From NCBI RefSeq assembly GCF_005116465.1, contig NZ_SWBM01000007.1, forward strand, positions 1-64,000: a stretch of DNA of 64,000 nucleotides. Reading direction: 5' to 3'. Under the pieces are notes generated by a model. That model was not told where the DNA came from and searched no databases. It worked only from the letters and a program-made list of their open reading frames with translations. Shown here piece by piece: positions 1 to 9,587 of the stretch. Both the position numbers and the translations under genes were made by a program. Positions within the stretch are counted from its first letter, which is position 1; each line of letters begins with the position of its first letter. Source of the stretch: Robertmurraya kyonggiensis. GTDB taxonomy: Bacteria; Bacillota; Bacilli; Bacillales; Cytobacillaceae.

Positions 1-15
1 TAGCGGTAAATTTAA

Positions 16-41
16 AGAGGATAGCAGGCATACTATCCTCT
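16..41. terminator. perfect hairpin, possible terminator
   Basis: A perfect 9-bp inverted repeat (AGAGGATAG / CTATCCTCT) with an 8-nt loop. On the minus strand it is followed by TTTAAATTT, a weak U-rich tail; on the plus strand there is no T-run. It may terminate a transcript from either side, but the gene to the left is outside the window. Confidence 0.35.
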
Positions 42-118
42 AAAGCAGCTATATAATCTCTCATTTTCGATTTCCGATCAAAGTATCTAAAAAAATACCC
101 CACTTTTTCAGTGGTCTC

Positions 119-378
119 GAACGCTCCATGAAGACAACTATTGGAGGAATCCTGTGGATAGTGTCCCCATGAACGCTCCATAAAGACAACTATTGCGAGA
201 ATCCTGCGGATAGTGTCCGCATGAACGCTCCATAAAGACAACTATTGGGGGAATCCTGTGGATAGTGTCCCCATGAACGCTCCATAAAGACAACTATTGC
301 GAGAATCCTGCGGATAGTGTCCGCATGAACATTTCATGAAGACACTATCTCCAGAAACAACATAAACATTGTGCGCAT
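119..378. repeat. 52-bp tandem repeat, array A (5 units)
   Basis: Five exact 52-bp units start at 119, 171, 223, 275 and 327; the fifth is degenerate. Units 1 and 3 form one subtype and units 2 and 4 another, alternating. In each unit, blocks of the form ATGCGGACACTAT and the inverted counterpart of ATAAAGACAACTATT can fold into an imperfect hairpin of about 43 nt, leaving about 9 nt between hairpins. There is no unique spacer, so this is not a CRISPR. The array lies just beyond the cshA terminator. Read on the minus strand it matches the array at 53.4 kb. Confidence 0.9.
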
Positions 379-388
379 GAGCTCGCCA

Positions 389-418
389 CAAAAAAAGACC
401 GCACCCGAAGGTACAGCC
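389..418 (-). terminator. cshA intrinsic terminator
   Basis: On the minus strand a 9-bp stem (GGCTGTACC / GGTGCGGTC, with three G-U pairs) closed by a TTCG tetraloop is followed by a run of seven or eight T. It sits directly after the cshA stop codon. Confidence 0.85.
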
Positions 419-434
419 TTTCTTATATAAAAAC

Positions 435-1931
435 TTATTTCGCAGAATTTGTTCTTGGTTTACCACTGTTGTTGTAGCGTTTTCCGCCTTCGCTACCACC
501 ACGGCTTTGACCTTGTCTTGGCTTGTAAGAACCTCTCTTACGGTCACGAGAATCAAACTTACCGCCGCCTCGACGGTCGCCTCCTCCGCCAGAGCGTCTT
601 TCTCTCTTGTTCGGAAGTGGCTTTTCTTCAGTTAATTTAACTGGAGTTGTATCTGGCTCTTTTGTAAGCATTTTTAGGACAGCAGCAACTACAGTTGTTG
701 CATCTTGTTGTTCTAACAATTCTTCAGCTGCTTGCTTGTAAAATTGTAGATTGTTTGAATCGATAGATTGAAGAATTTTTTCAAGTACAGCTTTTTGCTG
801 ACCTTCTAATGCCTCATCTAAAGTTGGTGGCTTCATCTTCTCCATTTTTCTCTTCGTTGTTCTTTCAACAACACCCAAGTATGACTTTTCTCGTGGTGTA
901 ATGAATGTCATCGCTACGCCTTCTTTACCCGCACGACCTGTACGTCCAATACGGTGAACATAACTTTCAGGGTCTTGAGGAATATCAAAGTTATAGACAT
1001 GTGTTACACCAGAAATGTCCAATCCACGTGCTGCAACATCAGTAGCAACAAGGACATCAATTGAACCTTCTTTAAACTTACGTAAAACAGACAGACGTTT
1101 TGCTTGGCTTAAATCTCCGTGAATTCCTTCAGCCATATAACCACGTAGGTTTAGTGCCTCAGCAAGCTCATCTACTCTTCGCTTAGTACGACCAAATACG
1201 ATAGCAAGCTCAGGGGTTTGGATATCAAGAAGTCTTGTAAGAACGTCAAACTTGCTCTTTTCTTGAACTTCTACATAATACTGTTCGATTAAAGGAACTG
1301 TCATTTCTTTCGTTTTTACACGAACGATTTGAGGATCCTTCATGAACTTTTCAGCCATTCTTTGAATTGGAGCTGGCATCGTTGCAGAGAATAGCAACGT
1401 TTGGCGCTCAGTTGGTGTTTTCGCTAAGATTGACTCGATATCTTCAATAAAGCCCATGTTTAACATTTCATCCGCTTCATCTAGAACAACTGTATGGATA
1501 TTTTCTAATTTAATCGTTTTACGGTTAATATGATCCAAAATACGACCAGGAGTTCCGACAATGATTTGCGGATTATTTTTTAATGCGCGGATTTGACGGT
1601 TAATGTCTTGTCCTCCGTAGATTGCAAGGACTCTTGCTCTTTTACCATAACCGATTTTATATAGTTCTTCTGAAACCTGTACTGCTAACTCACGAGTTGG
1701 GGCGATAACTATCCCTTGAATAACATTGGATTCATTATCGATTTTATCGATCAAAGGGATACCAAATGCAGCTGTTTTACCTGTACCTGTTTGTGCTTGC
1801 CCGATCAAGTCCTTGTTTTGTAAGCTTAATGGAATTGTTTCAGTCTGAACTGGAGTTGCCTCCTCAAATCCCATTTTCTTTAAAGATTTCATCGTAGCTG
1901 AGCTAATGCCTAAGTCTTCAAACTTTGTCAA
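435..1931 (-). CDS. cshA: DEAD-box ATP-dependent RNA helicase CshA
   Basis: RNA helicase that unwinds short duplexes in ribosome assembly and mRNA decay; in Bacillus CshA associates with the RNA degradosome. The 498-residue protein has the Q motif near residues 22-32, Walker A AQTGTGKT at 46-53, DEAD at 151-154, SAT at 182-184 and HRIGRTGR near 327. A long Arg/Gly-rich tail from about residue 440 ([20 protein letters not shown]) is typical of RNA-binding CshA tails. The start is TTG at 1931 behind AAGGAG; the nearby ATG is in another frame that stops at once. Gene order ddl, murF, cshA on one strand matches B. subtilis, but here hemAT and a hydrolase are inserted between murF and cshA. A roughly 650-bp gap upstream suggests its own promoter and a long 5' UTR. 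Confidence 0.95.
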   Translation of the reverse strand: MTKFEDLGISSATMKSLKKMGFEEATPVQTETIPLSLQNKDLIGQAQTGTGKTAAFGIPLIDKIDNESNVIQGIVIAPTRELAVQVSEELYKIGYGKRARVLAIYGGQDINRQIRALKNNPQIIVGTPGRILDHINRKTIKLENIHTVVLDEADEMLNMGFIEDIESILAKTPTERQTLLFSATMPAPIQRMAEKFMKDPQIVRVKTKEMTVPLIEQYYVEVQEKSKFDVLTRLLDIQTPELAIVFGRTKRRVDELAEALNLRGYMAEGIHGDLSQAKRLSVLRKFKEGSIDVLVATDVAARGLDISGVTHVYNFDIPQDPESYVHRIGRTGRAGKEGVAMTFITPREKSYLGVVERTTKRKMEKMKPPTLDEALEGQQKAVLEKILQSIDSNNLQFYKQAAEELLEQQDATTVVAAVLKMLTKEPDTTPVKLTEEKPLPNKRERRSGGGGDRRGGGKFDSRDRKRGSYKPRQGQSRGGSEGGKRYNNSGKPRTNSAK

Positions 1932-2578
1932 TGTTTTTCATTCTCCTTCTTGTTTAGAAAACTGCTCCTGTGCCTTTACGAACAATGATTGTTCAAGCTA
2001 TCTAACCGCTGCAACATACGATCAGAAAAAGCAATCGTTGACCAAGGTCATCGTGTAAGTGAGAGAAAGAAGAGGTTCGCGAACGGAATGACAAACAAAA
2101 GATTCCTTAAGTGTATCGTCTTAAGTTATCTTCAACTATCCTAGAGGTTAAAGAAACCTCGAGTAAAACTTCCTAGCGCTCCTCAAAAAATCTATCGAAT
2201 ATTCCATCATGTCAATCTAATTAGCAAATTAGATACAAATGTGGAGCAAACAGTTTTCTTTATTTAAATTTATTTTTTAAAAATAACATCCCGATCTTAT
2301 CTTTCACCAATAGAAAAAATCTTATTTCAGCAAATAAGCCATTTGAGTATGAATGCTGTAACTGAGGTTTTAATAATTGATTCAGTTAGAATCTCTCTAA
2401 TGTGGGGGTTAGAAATGGTTCCATCTATAAAGTGAAAAAGACATTCCCCTCACAGGAGTATGTCCGAAATGAAATTCTTCGTTGACACTTTGAACCAATT
2501 TTAACACTTTAAAGAACTGAATGCAATTATCTGGAACGCTAGACCTGCAATATTTTTGCTTCCAATTTTTCTCTTATA
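1932..2578. other. intergenic, probable long cshA leader
   Basis: No ORF of useful length. Two small inverted repeats are visible: GAACAA-TGA-TTGTTC at 1980-1994 and GAGGTT-AAAGA-AACCTC at about 2144-2160. A TTGACA lies on the minus strand at 2210-2215 without a convincing -10 partner. I recognise no known riboswitch. The stretch could be a structured cold-shock-type 5' UTR for cshA. Confidence 0.3.
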
Positions 2579-3265
2579 TTATTTTTGTAGAAAATCAACG
2601 ACTTCTTGAAACAGCTTTTCTCTTTCATTACAATGACAGATCAAATGCTTTGATTCCTTTAAATAGATAAGTTTCTTATCAGGTGTACTAATATGCTCAT
2701 ATAAATATTGAGCACTTCTTGGCGGAACCACTCCATCACTCTCACCTTGTGCAATCAATGTTGGAATTGTCACCTTTGGAAGCAGTGGCTTAATGCTATT
2801 AACAAGCTTCCGAAATTGCACAGTTGCCGCGATCGGAGTTTCTTTAATTTTTCGCGAATACCTTATAAATAATTCGTTTTCTTTCAAAGTTCCCTTAAAG
2901 GTATCTTTCATCATGCCTACAACGTCAACCGCCAGTTGCCTTGGATTCACATAATAAGCCGCCGCACTTAGTAAAATAAGTTTTTTAATCGGGTAATGAA
3001 CGGCCAAATAGCTAGCAATTAGCCCACCCATGGAAAATCCCACAACATAAACCGTATCACAGGTTTTCAGAAGCTCCTGAAGCTCTTTTTCAGCATGTTC
3101 AATCCACTGATTATAGCTAATCCCTTTTAAAGCACGTGATTCACCATGACCAGGAAGTGTCGGTACAGCAAATTGCCAGTCAGTGGTTGTTCTTAAATGT
3201 TCAACTAAAGGCTCTACCTCAGTAGGATCGCCTGTAAATCCGTGTATACATAAACATCCGATCAA
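2579..3265 (-). CDS. alpha/beta hydrolase, carboxylesterase type
   Basis: Predicted cytoplasmic serine hydrolase of the monoacylglycerol lipase / carboxylesterase (Est30-like) group. It shows the oxyanion-side motif HGFTG near the N-terminus, the nucleophile elbow GFSMGG, and a late Asp (ESDGVVP) and His (SKHLICHC) completing the triad. The 228-residue length is typical of this group. I place the start at TTG 3265 because AGGTGG lies 9 nt upstream; longer versions starting at 3286 would overlap the ribosome binding site. No catalytic residue is missing. Substrate unknown. It lies between hemAT and cshA, all on the minus strand, without an obvious functional link. Confidence 0.85.
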   Translation of the reverse strand: MIGCLCIHGFTGDPTEVEPLVEHLRTTTDWQFAVPTLPGHGESRALKGISYNQWIEHAEKELQELLKTCDTVYVVGFSMGGLIASYLAVHYPIKKLILLSAAAYYVNPRQLAVDVVGMMKDTFKGTLKENELFIRYSRKIKETPIAATVQFRKLVNSIKPLLPKVTIPTLIAQGESDGVVPPRSAQYLYEHISTPDKKLIYLKESKHLICHCNEREKLFQEVVDFLQK

Positions 3266-3424
3266 AGCCAAACACCACCTGTCCAAGTAAATCCATTTTT
3301 AGAATGACCCATTTATCTAGACATATACCTATTTTACACCGTATTCAAACCTCGATTCCAATGATACATACTGAAAAAATTGGAAAAACGACTGATAATA
3401 AGCACTATCAATCGTCTCAAAAAT

Positions 3425-4744
3425 TTAATCATGAAATTTCTCGGTCAGTTCATTATTTAAATTGCTTAATTGCTCTGCCATCGAGGCAATTTGATAGGAG
3501 GCATGGGAGATTTCATCAAATGTCTTTTTAAATTCCTGTATGAATCCGTTAAAATGACGAACTCTTCCATCATTGGCTCGCACATTTTCAAGTGAGCCCT
3601 CTAATATTTCGATAATATGTCGATTTGTTTCTCGAAAAAGGCTCGTTTCTTCAACGATTTGTTTAAAACTACTTTCGAATTTGACTATCGTCTCCTGCAC
3701 GGTACTGATCTGACCTTGAATATGATCAAGTGCTTGTTCTGTTTGATTGGCAAGCTTTCGTACTTCTTGTGCGACAACGGAAAAACCTTTCCCATGTTCG
3801 CCTGCACGAGCCGCTTCAATCGCTGCATTCAAGGATAAGATATTCGTTTGGTTCGATATTCCGCGAATGGCCTTAACCACTTGCCCAATCTTTGCAGAAC
3901 TGTCACTTAATTCATGTATTAAGGCTTTCGTTGACTCGATCAAGTCTACAACATTATTGACTTTTATTAATGCTGACGACACATCCTGCTTGCCAAGGTC
4001 CACTGAAGCGATCATTTCCATTGAGGATTCTGACATCTTCTCTACCTCTACAAGCATTTCTCGTACTAGCCCTTCTTTATCTGCGATAGACGATGTCGTT
4101 TCCTCTGCACTTGCCGCTAATGTCGTCGCAGAATCATTGAGGCGACGTTGTACCTCTTCAATTTCATTCAGTTTCATCATCGAAGAGGTGTATGACTCAA
4201 TATAGGTTGAAATGCCAATTTGCATATCAAAGGAACATAATTTTTGGAAGGATAAATAATACTTCAATCCTTCTTCCCCAGTCGTAAATTCCTTTGTTAA
4301 AAGCTTAAGCATTTCATTTTGAATGAGGGCATAAGCCCCGATATACCATTCTGGAAATAAGCCGATACGATTATGTACATTTCCAATCACTCTTCTTCGC
4401 GTCACATATTCATCATCAATTTTCCCAGTAACCATATCCATTAAATATTGGGTAAAAGTTTTCTTTAGCTTAACAATGGTCGAATGCTTATTGATAATCT
4501 CCATTAAATTTGGCATCACTTCGAGCTTTTTGTAGAAAGCATCAACGATTGTAGGAGCATTTTTCTCCATAAACGGTCGCATGTCTGCTAGATTTCTTAA
4601 GTCTTCTTCTGACAGCCCAACAAACATCAATTGTCTTCCGAAATCTTTCTTTTTGAGTTCATGAAAATCATGAGTATGTATGCCAGTCCCCACTCCAGCA
4701 TCTTTTGAATCATTTCTCCGAAACGCTCTCTCTATAATCTTCAA
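3425..4744 (-). CDS. hemAT: HemAT globin-coupled chemotaxis transducer
   Basis: Soluble heme sensor that detects oxygen and signals to CheA for aerotaxis. The N-terminal globin domain (about residues 25-180) carries the proximal histidine in [10 protein letters not shown] (about residue 124; His123 in B. subtilis HemAT). The C-terminal half is a coiled methyl-accepting signalling domain with the highly conserved hairpin tip ([20 protein letters not shown]). No transmembrane segments are present, as expected for HemAT. I choose TTG 4744 because GGAGGGCG lies just upstream; the ATG at 4759 would place this site inside the gene. About 439 residues, close to the usual 432. Confidence 0.93.
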   Translation of the reverse strand: MKIIERAFRRNDSKDAGVGTGIHTHDFHELKKKDFGRQLMFVGLSEEDLRNLADMRPFMEKNAPTIVDAFYKKLEVMPNLMEIINKHSTIVKLKKTFTQYLMDMVTGKIDDEYVTRRRVIGNVHNRIGLFPEWYIGAYALIQNEMLKLLTKEFTTGEEGLKYYLSFQKLCSFDMQIGISTYIESYTSSMMKLNEIEEVQRRLNDSATTLAASAEETTSSIADKEGLVREMLVEVEKMSESSMEMIASVDLGKQDVSSALIKVNNVVDLIESTKALIHELSDSSAKIGQVVKAIRGISNQTNILSLNAAIEAARAGEHGKGFSVVAQEVRKLANQTEQALDHIQGQISTVQETIVKFESSFKQIVEETSLFRETNRHIIEILEGSLENVRANDGRVRHFNGFIQEFKKTFDEISHASYQIASMAEQLSNLNNELTEKFHD

Positions 4745-4852
4745 TAAATCGCCCTCCATCTCTAATGCTTTAGAACTATACGTATTAGTATAATGGAGTA
4801 AGCTGAGCGGTTTTTATAAACAATCTAACAAAATTATGAATTCTTCCACAAA

Positions 4853-4890
4853 TAAAAAAAAAGAAACCTTACTAGTTAGCAAGATTTCTT
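4853..4890 (-). terminator. murF intrinsic terminator
   Basis: Minus-strand stem formed by AAGAAATCTTGCT and AGTAAGGTTTCTT (imperfect) followed by eight T. Located directly after the murF stop codon and upstream of hemAT. Confidence 0.8.
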
Positions 4891-4897
4891 CTTTGTT

Positions 4898-6274
4898 TTA
4901 TCCCTGTAGTCCTTGAACAACTTCTTCAAGCTTCATACCACGAGAGCCTTTGACTAAAATCAGCGTCTTTGGATTTGTGTATTTCTTTAATTCCTCGAGC
5001 AACAAAGTTTTATCTTGGAAAGCAAAGATACGTTCTTCCGGAAAAACTTCCTTCGCCCCATTCGCGATAAACTCTCCTAATTGACCATATGTAAAGACAT
5101 AATTTATTTGATTACTGTCAATTTCTTTTCCTACTTCAAAATGGAAAGACTGTTCCTCAGGTCCCAATTCGAGCATATCTCCTAGAACTAGAATTTTCTT
5201 TTCGTATCCACTTAAGCTGGTCACTAATTCAATTGCAGCTTTCATCGAAGTGGGGCTGGCATTATAAGCATCATTAATGATCTTTTCTCCATTGCTTCCT
5301 TCAACAAGCTCCATGCGCATATTCGTGACCTTTAATGTGGAAAAACCGCTGTTCATCTGTTCAAACGATACACCAAAGTGATCAGCAACTAGCATGGCAG
5401 CTAATGCATTTAAAATATTGTGGGTTCCCAAAACAGGAAGTTCAAATTCTTTCTCAAACCCATTTACCTTAAAATAGCTTCCATTATCTGTTGGCTGGAT
5501 CGATGTCGGATGCATTGTGTTAAATTCAAAGCGACCAAAGGTTTTCAGTTGCGCTACGCTTTCGAATTGTGCCATACGTTCTCGAAGAAGTGGTTCATCC
5601 CCATGATAAACTATCAGGCCATTCTCACATAAACCTTTAACGATTTCCGACTTTGCATCTGCAATTCGCTCGCGTGAGCCTAAATCCTGGAGATGAGCCT
5701 CTCCAACATTCGTAATAATGACGGCATCCGGACAAGCGATTAATGTTAATAATTCAATTTCTCCGATACTACTCATGCCCATTTCTAAGACAGCAATTTC
5801 CGTATCCGTTTCTAAGCCCAAAATCGTTAATGGTAATCCGATGTGATTATTAAAGTTGCCTTCTGTTTTCTGAACCTTATATTTCAGGTTTAGGAGATTG
5901 GCAGTCATGTCCTTGGTCGTTGTTTTGCCATTACTTCCTGTGATGCCGACAACCTTAATGTCTAACTCCGAACGATAGCTTCTAGCCAATTCCTGCAAGG
6001 CAATGAGCGTGTCCTCGACCACGATAATCGGAAGGCCCTCTGGAGGATTCGGTACATCTTTTTGCCAAAGAGCTGCCGCAGCACCCTTATTCAATGCGTC
6101 CTCGACATAACGATGTCCATCTACCTGTTCCCCTTTAAAAGGGACAAACAAATTTCCTTGATTAATTTTTCTTGAATCAATTGTTACACCACGAATCTCT
6201 ACATGTCCAAAGGAGTCGATGTTGTTTTCCACTTGAATCATGCTTTTGATTTGCTCTAAAGTTTTCTTAATCAC
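4898..6274 (-). CDS. murF: UDP-MurNAc-tripeptide--D-Ala-D-Ala ligase MurF
   Basis: Adds D-alanyl-D-alanine to the UDP-MurNAc tripeptide, the last cytoplasmic step of the peptidoglycan precursor. The Mur ligase ATP-binding loop GSNGKTTT lies at about residues 113-120, with the central motif EMGMSSIGE and the later motif NDAYNASPTSM. About 458 residues, normal for MurF. I prefer the GTG start at 6274 preceded by GGGGGT; an upstream ATG (6307) gives 11 extra residues with no family support. It is the downstream partner of ddl, which supplies its substrate. A short hairpin (6303-6322) sits between them but lacks a proper T-run, so read-through is likely. Confidence 0.95.
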   Translation of the reverse strand: MIKKTLEQIKSMIQVENNIDSFGHVEIRGVTIDSRKINQGNLFVPFKGEQVDGHRYVEDALNKGAAAALWQKDVPNPPEGLPIIVVEDTLIALQELARSYRSELDIKVVGITGSNGKTTTKDMTANLLNLKYKVQKTEGNFNNHIGLPLTILGLETDTEIAVLEMGMSSIGEIELLTLIACPDAVIITNVGEAHLQDLGSRERIADAKSEIVKGLCENGLIVYHGDEPLLRERMAQFESVAQLKTFGRFEFNTMHPTSIQPTDNGSYFKVNGFEKEFELPVLGTHNILNALAAMLVADHFGVSFEQMNSGFSTLKVTNMRMELVEGSNGEKIINDAYNASPTSMKAAIELVTSLSGYEKKILVLGDMLELGPEEQSFHFEVGKEIDSNQINYVFTYGQLGEFIANGAKEVFPEERIFAFQDKTLLLEELKKYTNPKTLILVKGSRGMKLEEVVQGLQG

Positions 6275-6360
6275 CAGAGTAACCCCCAATGTAATATGAA
6301 GAGACACGGCCTTTGCCGTGCCCTTTTATGAAAATTTTTCTTAAGCTCTAATCCTAAAAT

Positions 6361-7437
6361 TTAGATTGTGTACTTAATCTTTTGCTTTTCCTCATAGCGT
6401 TCCATCCCAAGCTTCACTAGACGCTCAATTAATTGTGGATATTCCACACCAGTGTGCTTCCACAATAACGGGAACATACTAAATGGGGTAAACCCAGGCA
6501 TCGTGTTCACTTCATTAATGTACGCTTTGCCGTCCTTTGTTAAGAAAAAGTCCGCTCTAACCAAACCAGAACAATCTAAGGACTTGAATGCTTTAATCGC
6601 CAAGCCGTAAAGAAGCTCGTATTCATCCTTCGTAATTTCCGCTGGGATCACCAATGCTGTATCCCCATCTTCATACTTCGCCTTGTAGTCATAGAATTCT
6701 ACTTTCGGAATGATTTCTCCTGTTACTGAGCATTCTGGATTGTCATTTCCAAGCACGCCAAGCTCTACTTCTCTAGCGATGACACCTTCTTCAATGATAA
6801 TTTTGCGGTCAAATTGGAAGGCTTCTTTAAATGCTTCTACTAGTTCTTCACGATTAGAGCATTTGCTAATCCCTACGCTTGAACCAAGGTTCGCTGGTTT
6901 CACAAAGCAAGGATAGCCGATTTCCGCTTCCACTTTTTCATACGCACTATTATTATCTTGCTCCCATTCGCTACGGATAAACCATACATAGTTCACCTGT
7001 GGTAGTCCTGCTTGAGCAAAAATATTTTTCATAATTACTTTGTCCATTCCTGCTGATGAAGCTAGGACGCCATTTCCTACATAAGGAAGGTTCAATAGTT
7101 CTAATAGACCCTGTACCGTTCCGTCTTCACCATTTGGTCCATGAAGAAGTGGGAAAATGATATCAAAGGATTCGTTCTTGTTTTCTGCTTGGAATAGAGT
7201 AGGTGCTAATGCTGTTGGTGGCAGTGCTTCCCCACGCGAAAATTGCAAAGCAGCAACCGTTTCAACTGGGCCATCTAAAAGAGGTCCTTTGATCCATTCG
7301 CCCGTTTCCATAATAAAGATTGGATGAATCTCGAATTTTTCATGGTCTAATGCATTTATAACAGCGAGTGCCGTCTGCAATGAAACTTTATGTTCAGCAG
7401 ATTTTCCCCCGTACAATAAGCCTAATTTTGTTTTCAT
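6361..7437 (-). CDS. ddl: D-alanine--D-alanine ligase Ddl
   Basis: Makes the D-Ala-D-Ala dipeptide used by MurF. The ATP-grasp enzyme begins [19 protein letters not shown]; the GGKSAEHxVS loop, the [16 protein letters not shown] segment and the metal-binding [10 protein letters not shown] near the C-terminus are all present. About 358 residues. The start at 7437 has GGAGGT 7 nt upstream; the ATG at 7452 overlaps the ribosome binding site. A TATAAT-like -10 on the minus strand (7482-7487) suggests a promoter immediately upstream. The D-Ala-D-Lac vancomycin-resistance type is not suggested. Confidence 0.95.
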   Translation of the reverse strand: MKTKLGLLYGGKSAEHKVSLQTALAVINALDHEKFEIHPIFIMETGEWIKGPLLDGPVETVAALQFSRGEALPPTALAPTLFQAENKNESFDIIFPLLHGPNGEDGTVQGLLELLNLPYVGNGVLASSAGMDKVIMKNIFAQAGLPQVNYVWFIRSEWEQDNNSAYEKVEAEIGYPCFVKPANLGSSVGISKCSNREELVEAFKEAFQFDRKIIIEEGVIAREVELGVLGNDNPECSVTGEIIPKVEFYDYKAKYEDGDTALVIPAEITKDEYELLYGLAIKAFKSLDCSGLVRADFFLTKDGKAYINEVNTMPGFTPFSMFPLLWKHTGVEYPQLIERLVKLGMERYEEKQKIKYTI

Positions 7438-7769
7438 ATAACGTACCTCCATTTTTTAGGGCAGTTTTCCATTACGTAAGTATTATAAATCCTCCAAAAA
7501 CACTTCTTTATTTTATCACTTTATTAAAAAAGGACGAGGATAAGATAAACATTTTTTAAGATTTTTGCGTCAGTAAAATATTTATGATTTATTGTTGGCG
7601 CGAAAAATAGGCTTTTCTCCTAAACGAAAATCTCTTTCCTAATATGTTTATGAAAATTACCACTTGATTAACACCTTACAAACCTGCCTATAATTTGTCA
7701 ATATCCCTTAAACATTTGTTGTATTTGTAATGATAAGGATAAGTATTTGAATAATTTTAATTGTTCTAC
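7438..7769. other. intergenic between ddl and the cobalamin operon
   Basis: AT-rich, without an ORF on either strand. It holds the probable ddl promoter (TATAAT at 7482-7487, minus strand) next to ddl. I see no repeat or recognised RNA in the rest. Confidence 0.4.
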
Positions 7770-7802
7770 AAAAAAGAAAATCCCTTAGAATTTCTAAGGG
7801 AT
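7770..7802 (-). terminator. terminator of the cobalamin operon
   Basis: Minus-strand stem ATCCCTTAGAA / TTCTAAGGGAT with virtually no loop, followed by TTTTCTTTTTT. It directly follows the last gene of the cobalamin operon. Confidence 0.85.
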
Positions 7803-7806
7803 AGAT

Positions 7807-8424
7807 TCAAACAAGTTTACTCTCCTTATGAGAAATATCTCCCTCAAGGAGCAATTCTCTTTTTCCGTCCTCCATTTTGACTATCGTCAAGCTCGTTCCT
7901 TCAATATATGGAGGTTCCCAAACAAGATCTAACGAACGGTTCTTAAAAATGGTCTGCAACACCTTAATGACAACGCCATGAGTAACAATTAATAGATTAC
8001 CAGATGGATGGGCTCCCACTAATTCAGCTAACACAGCCTCTACGCGGTTTTTCACATCCTGAAAGTTTTCACCTGTTCCTTTAAACTGACTCGGGCTTTC
8101 TTGATAAAGATAGTACAGTTCGGGCTCTGACTGTTGAATTTCACCCACAGTTCGCCCTTCCCATTCACCTAAATCAATTTCCATCAACCGTTCATCCGTT
8201 TTAAAAGGAAGTGTGCGTTCACCCATAATCAGCTTTGCTGTCTCAACTGTACGCTTACTTGGGCTTGCATAGACTGCGTCAAAATCTGTCGTGGCAAGCC
8301 GTACTCCTAAAAGTTCAGCATCCCGAACACCATTCTCCGTTAACTCCGAATTCCTGCGTCCTTGTAATCTTTTTTCTATATTCCATTCGGTCTCTCCATG
8401 TCTGACGAAAAAAAATTGTAGCAT
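7807..8424 (-). CDS. histidine phosphatase, probable alpha-ribazole phosphatase
   Basis: Member of the branch-2 histidine phosphatase family (CobC/PhoE-like). The catalytic RHGETEWN lies at residues 8-15, and the second catalytic histidine is in IVTHGVVIK. At 205 residues it has family length. As last gene of the salvage operon, right after the alpha-ribazole kinase CblS, it may remove the 5'-phosphate from alpha-ribazole phosphate or adenosylcobalamin phosphate. A second, clearly separate CobC-like protein is encoded at 10521-11147, so one of the two may have another substrate. Assignment to the family is firm, to the reaction inferred from context. Confidence 0.75.
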   Translation of the reverse strand: MLQFFFVRHGETEWNIEKRLQGRRNSELTENGVRDAELLGVRLATTDFDAVYASPSKRTVETAKLIMGERTLPFKTDERLMEIDLGEWEGRTVGEIQQSEPELYYLYQESPSQFKGTGENFQDVKNRVEAVLAELVGAHPSGNLLIVTHGVVIKVLQTIFKNRSLDLVWEPPYIEGTSLTIVKMEDGKRELLLEGDISHKESKLV

Positions 8425-8436
8425 CCACTTTGCTCC

Positions 8437-9114
8437 TCACTGTAAAGAATGAAAGTATGTTCCGGCTATTTCAGCTATTTCTTTTTCACGTTCCTTCGGA
8501 TACATGATTAAGAAGCTCGTCGCAGGACCTCCAGATTTCTTAAAATTAATTTCATAAGAATCTATCATCAGATCAAGTCTTTGAAGCTCGTGCTCAACTC
8601 CTTTAGAGCCGACTGGCCAGAGCAATACATCCTCGCGCAAACTCAATTGATAAAAAAGAGATAACGGGGCAACCTTTTCTGCTTGTTCCAACACCTCATG
8701 TCCCACTAACGGCAGACCGATTAAGGCGACTGCCGAAGAATCTATCACTTTGGTACTATTTGATTTTAGCCCAATGACATTCAATCCCACTGCTGATTGA
8801 ACAAACGGAAAATTACTTTCCGTGCTTCCAGTGATCTGAATATTTTCTATGCCAAGCTCAAGCACGCCCTTTTGAACACCAGCAACAAGCTCTTTCCATT
8901 CCGATTCTCCGCAAAAATTTTGAATGACTACCGCAAGTGGCCTTGCTCCTGCCGCTAAGCACTCCATCATCGCGACCCGAAAAGAGAAATAACCAACCGT
9001 GTCATAAGGAACTTGCACTAGGTCCTGTTCCTTCATGCCAATTCCACCGCTATTATCAGTTGTGATGACAAGAGATTCCCGCACACTAATCGGAATTAAC
9101 AAAGCATCTCTCAT
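8437..9114 (-). CDS. cblS: alpha-ribazole kinase CblS (PurM-like)
   Basis: Likely phosphorylates alpha-ribazole to alpha-ribazole-5'-phosphate, letting the cell use salvaged nucleoside instead of making it with CobT. The protein resembles the AIR synthetase (PurM) ATP-binding fold: TTDNSGGIGMKE near residue 18, the helix RVAMMECLAAGARPLAVV, and a later ITGSTESN segment. At 225 residues it fits the CblS proteins known from Listeria and Geobacillus. Its start codon overlaps the stop of cblT (ATGA, 9111-9114), showing translational coupling with the presumed alpha-ribazole transporter. No cobT is present in the window, which supports the call. Confidence 0.75.
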   Translation of the reverse strand: MRDALLIPISVRESLVITTDNSGGIGMKEQDLVQVPYDTVGYFSFRVAMMECLAAGARPLAVVIQNFCGESEWKELVAGVQKGVLELGIENIQITGSTESNFPFVQSAVGLNVIGLKSNSTKVIDSSAVALIGLPLVGHEVLEQAEKVAPLSLFYQLSLREDVLLWPVGSKGVEHELQRLDLMIDSYEINFKKSGGPATSFLIMYPKEREKEIAEIAGTYFHSLQ

Positions 9115-9587
9115 CCTTTTACGACTCCCCTAGTAAAGATATGTTGAATTCTCGAGATCAATAAAAGGGCAACTGCCGTATTCACAATCGAACCGATTAG
9201 TAGAGATGGCACAAGCGCTACATAAAAAGCCCAATCATATATATAAATAAACGGAATCGGTGCAAGGATTGCATTCCCGAAAATAAATAGGACACTCGCC
9301 AGCCATTTTCTTTTCCAAGTATAAGCGAACAGTAAGGCAAGCAGGGCCATTTCAACCGCTACGACAAAATGAAGTGGCCCCATCGGCATTCCACCCAAAA
9401 GAGCGGAAATCATGTGGCCAACGCCAGCGACAATTGCGCCTGCTCCTCCACCGAAAAAAGTAGCTGCCAGCAATGCTGGAAAGGCATCTAACGCCACACT
9501 TCCAATAATCGCAGGAATTTTCAAGCTCGCCCCAACAACGGAAATGCCAATAAACAAAGCTAAGAGGCTAATCTTCTTTCCGTTCAT
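9111..9587 (-). CDS. cblT: alpha-ribazole transporter CblT (ECF S-component-like)
   Basis: Small integral membrane protein of about 158 residues with five or six hydrophobic segments, resembling the substrate-specific S component of ECF transporters (short loops, GAGAIVAGVGHMISALLGG). Paired with CblS it probably imports alpha-ribazole. No EcfA or EcfT is encoded nearby, so it would use the shared ECF module elsewhere or act alone. Start choice is uncertain: ATG 9587 has GGAGG 11 nt upstream, while ATG 9614 has AGGAG 5 nt upstream and would overlap pduO by 47 bp. Confidence 0.75.
   Translation of the reverse strand: MNGKKISLLALFIGISVVGASLKIPAIIGSVALDAFPALLAATFFGGGAGAIVAGVGHMISALLGGMPMGPLHFVVAVEMALLALLFAYTWKRKWLASVLFIFGNAILAPIPFIYIYDWAFYVALVPSLLIGSIVNTAVALLLISRIQHIFTRGVVKG

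Noticed and set aside
242-556. ORF over the repeat and cshA end
   Set aside because: It reads through the 52-bp repeat and the cshA terminator on the same strand as cshA in another frame; no family features.
6298-6325. terminator between ddl and murF
   Set aside because: An 8-bp hairpin exists but no T-run follows on the minus strand, so it probably does not separate the two genes.
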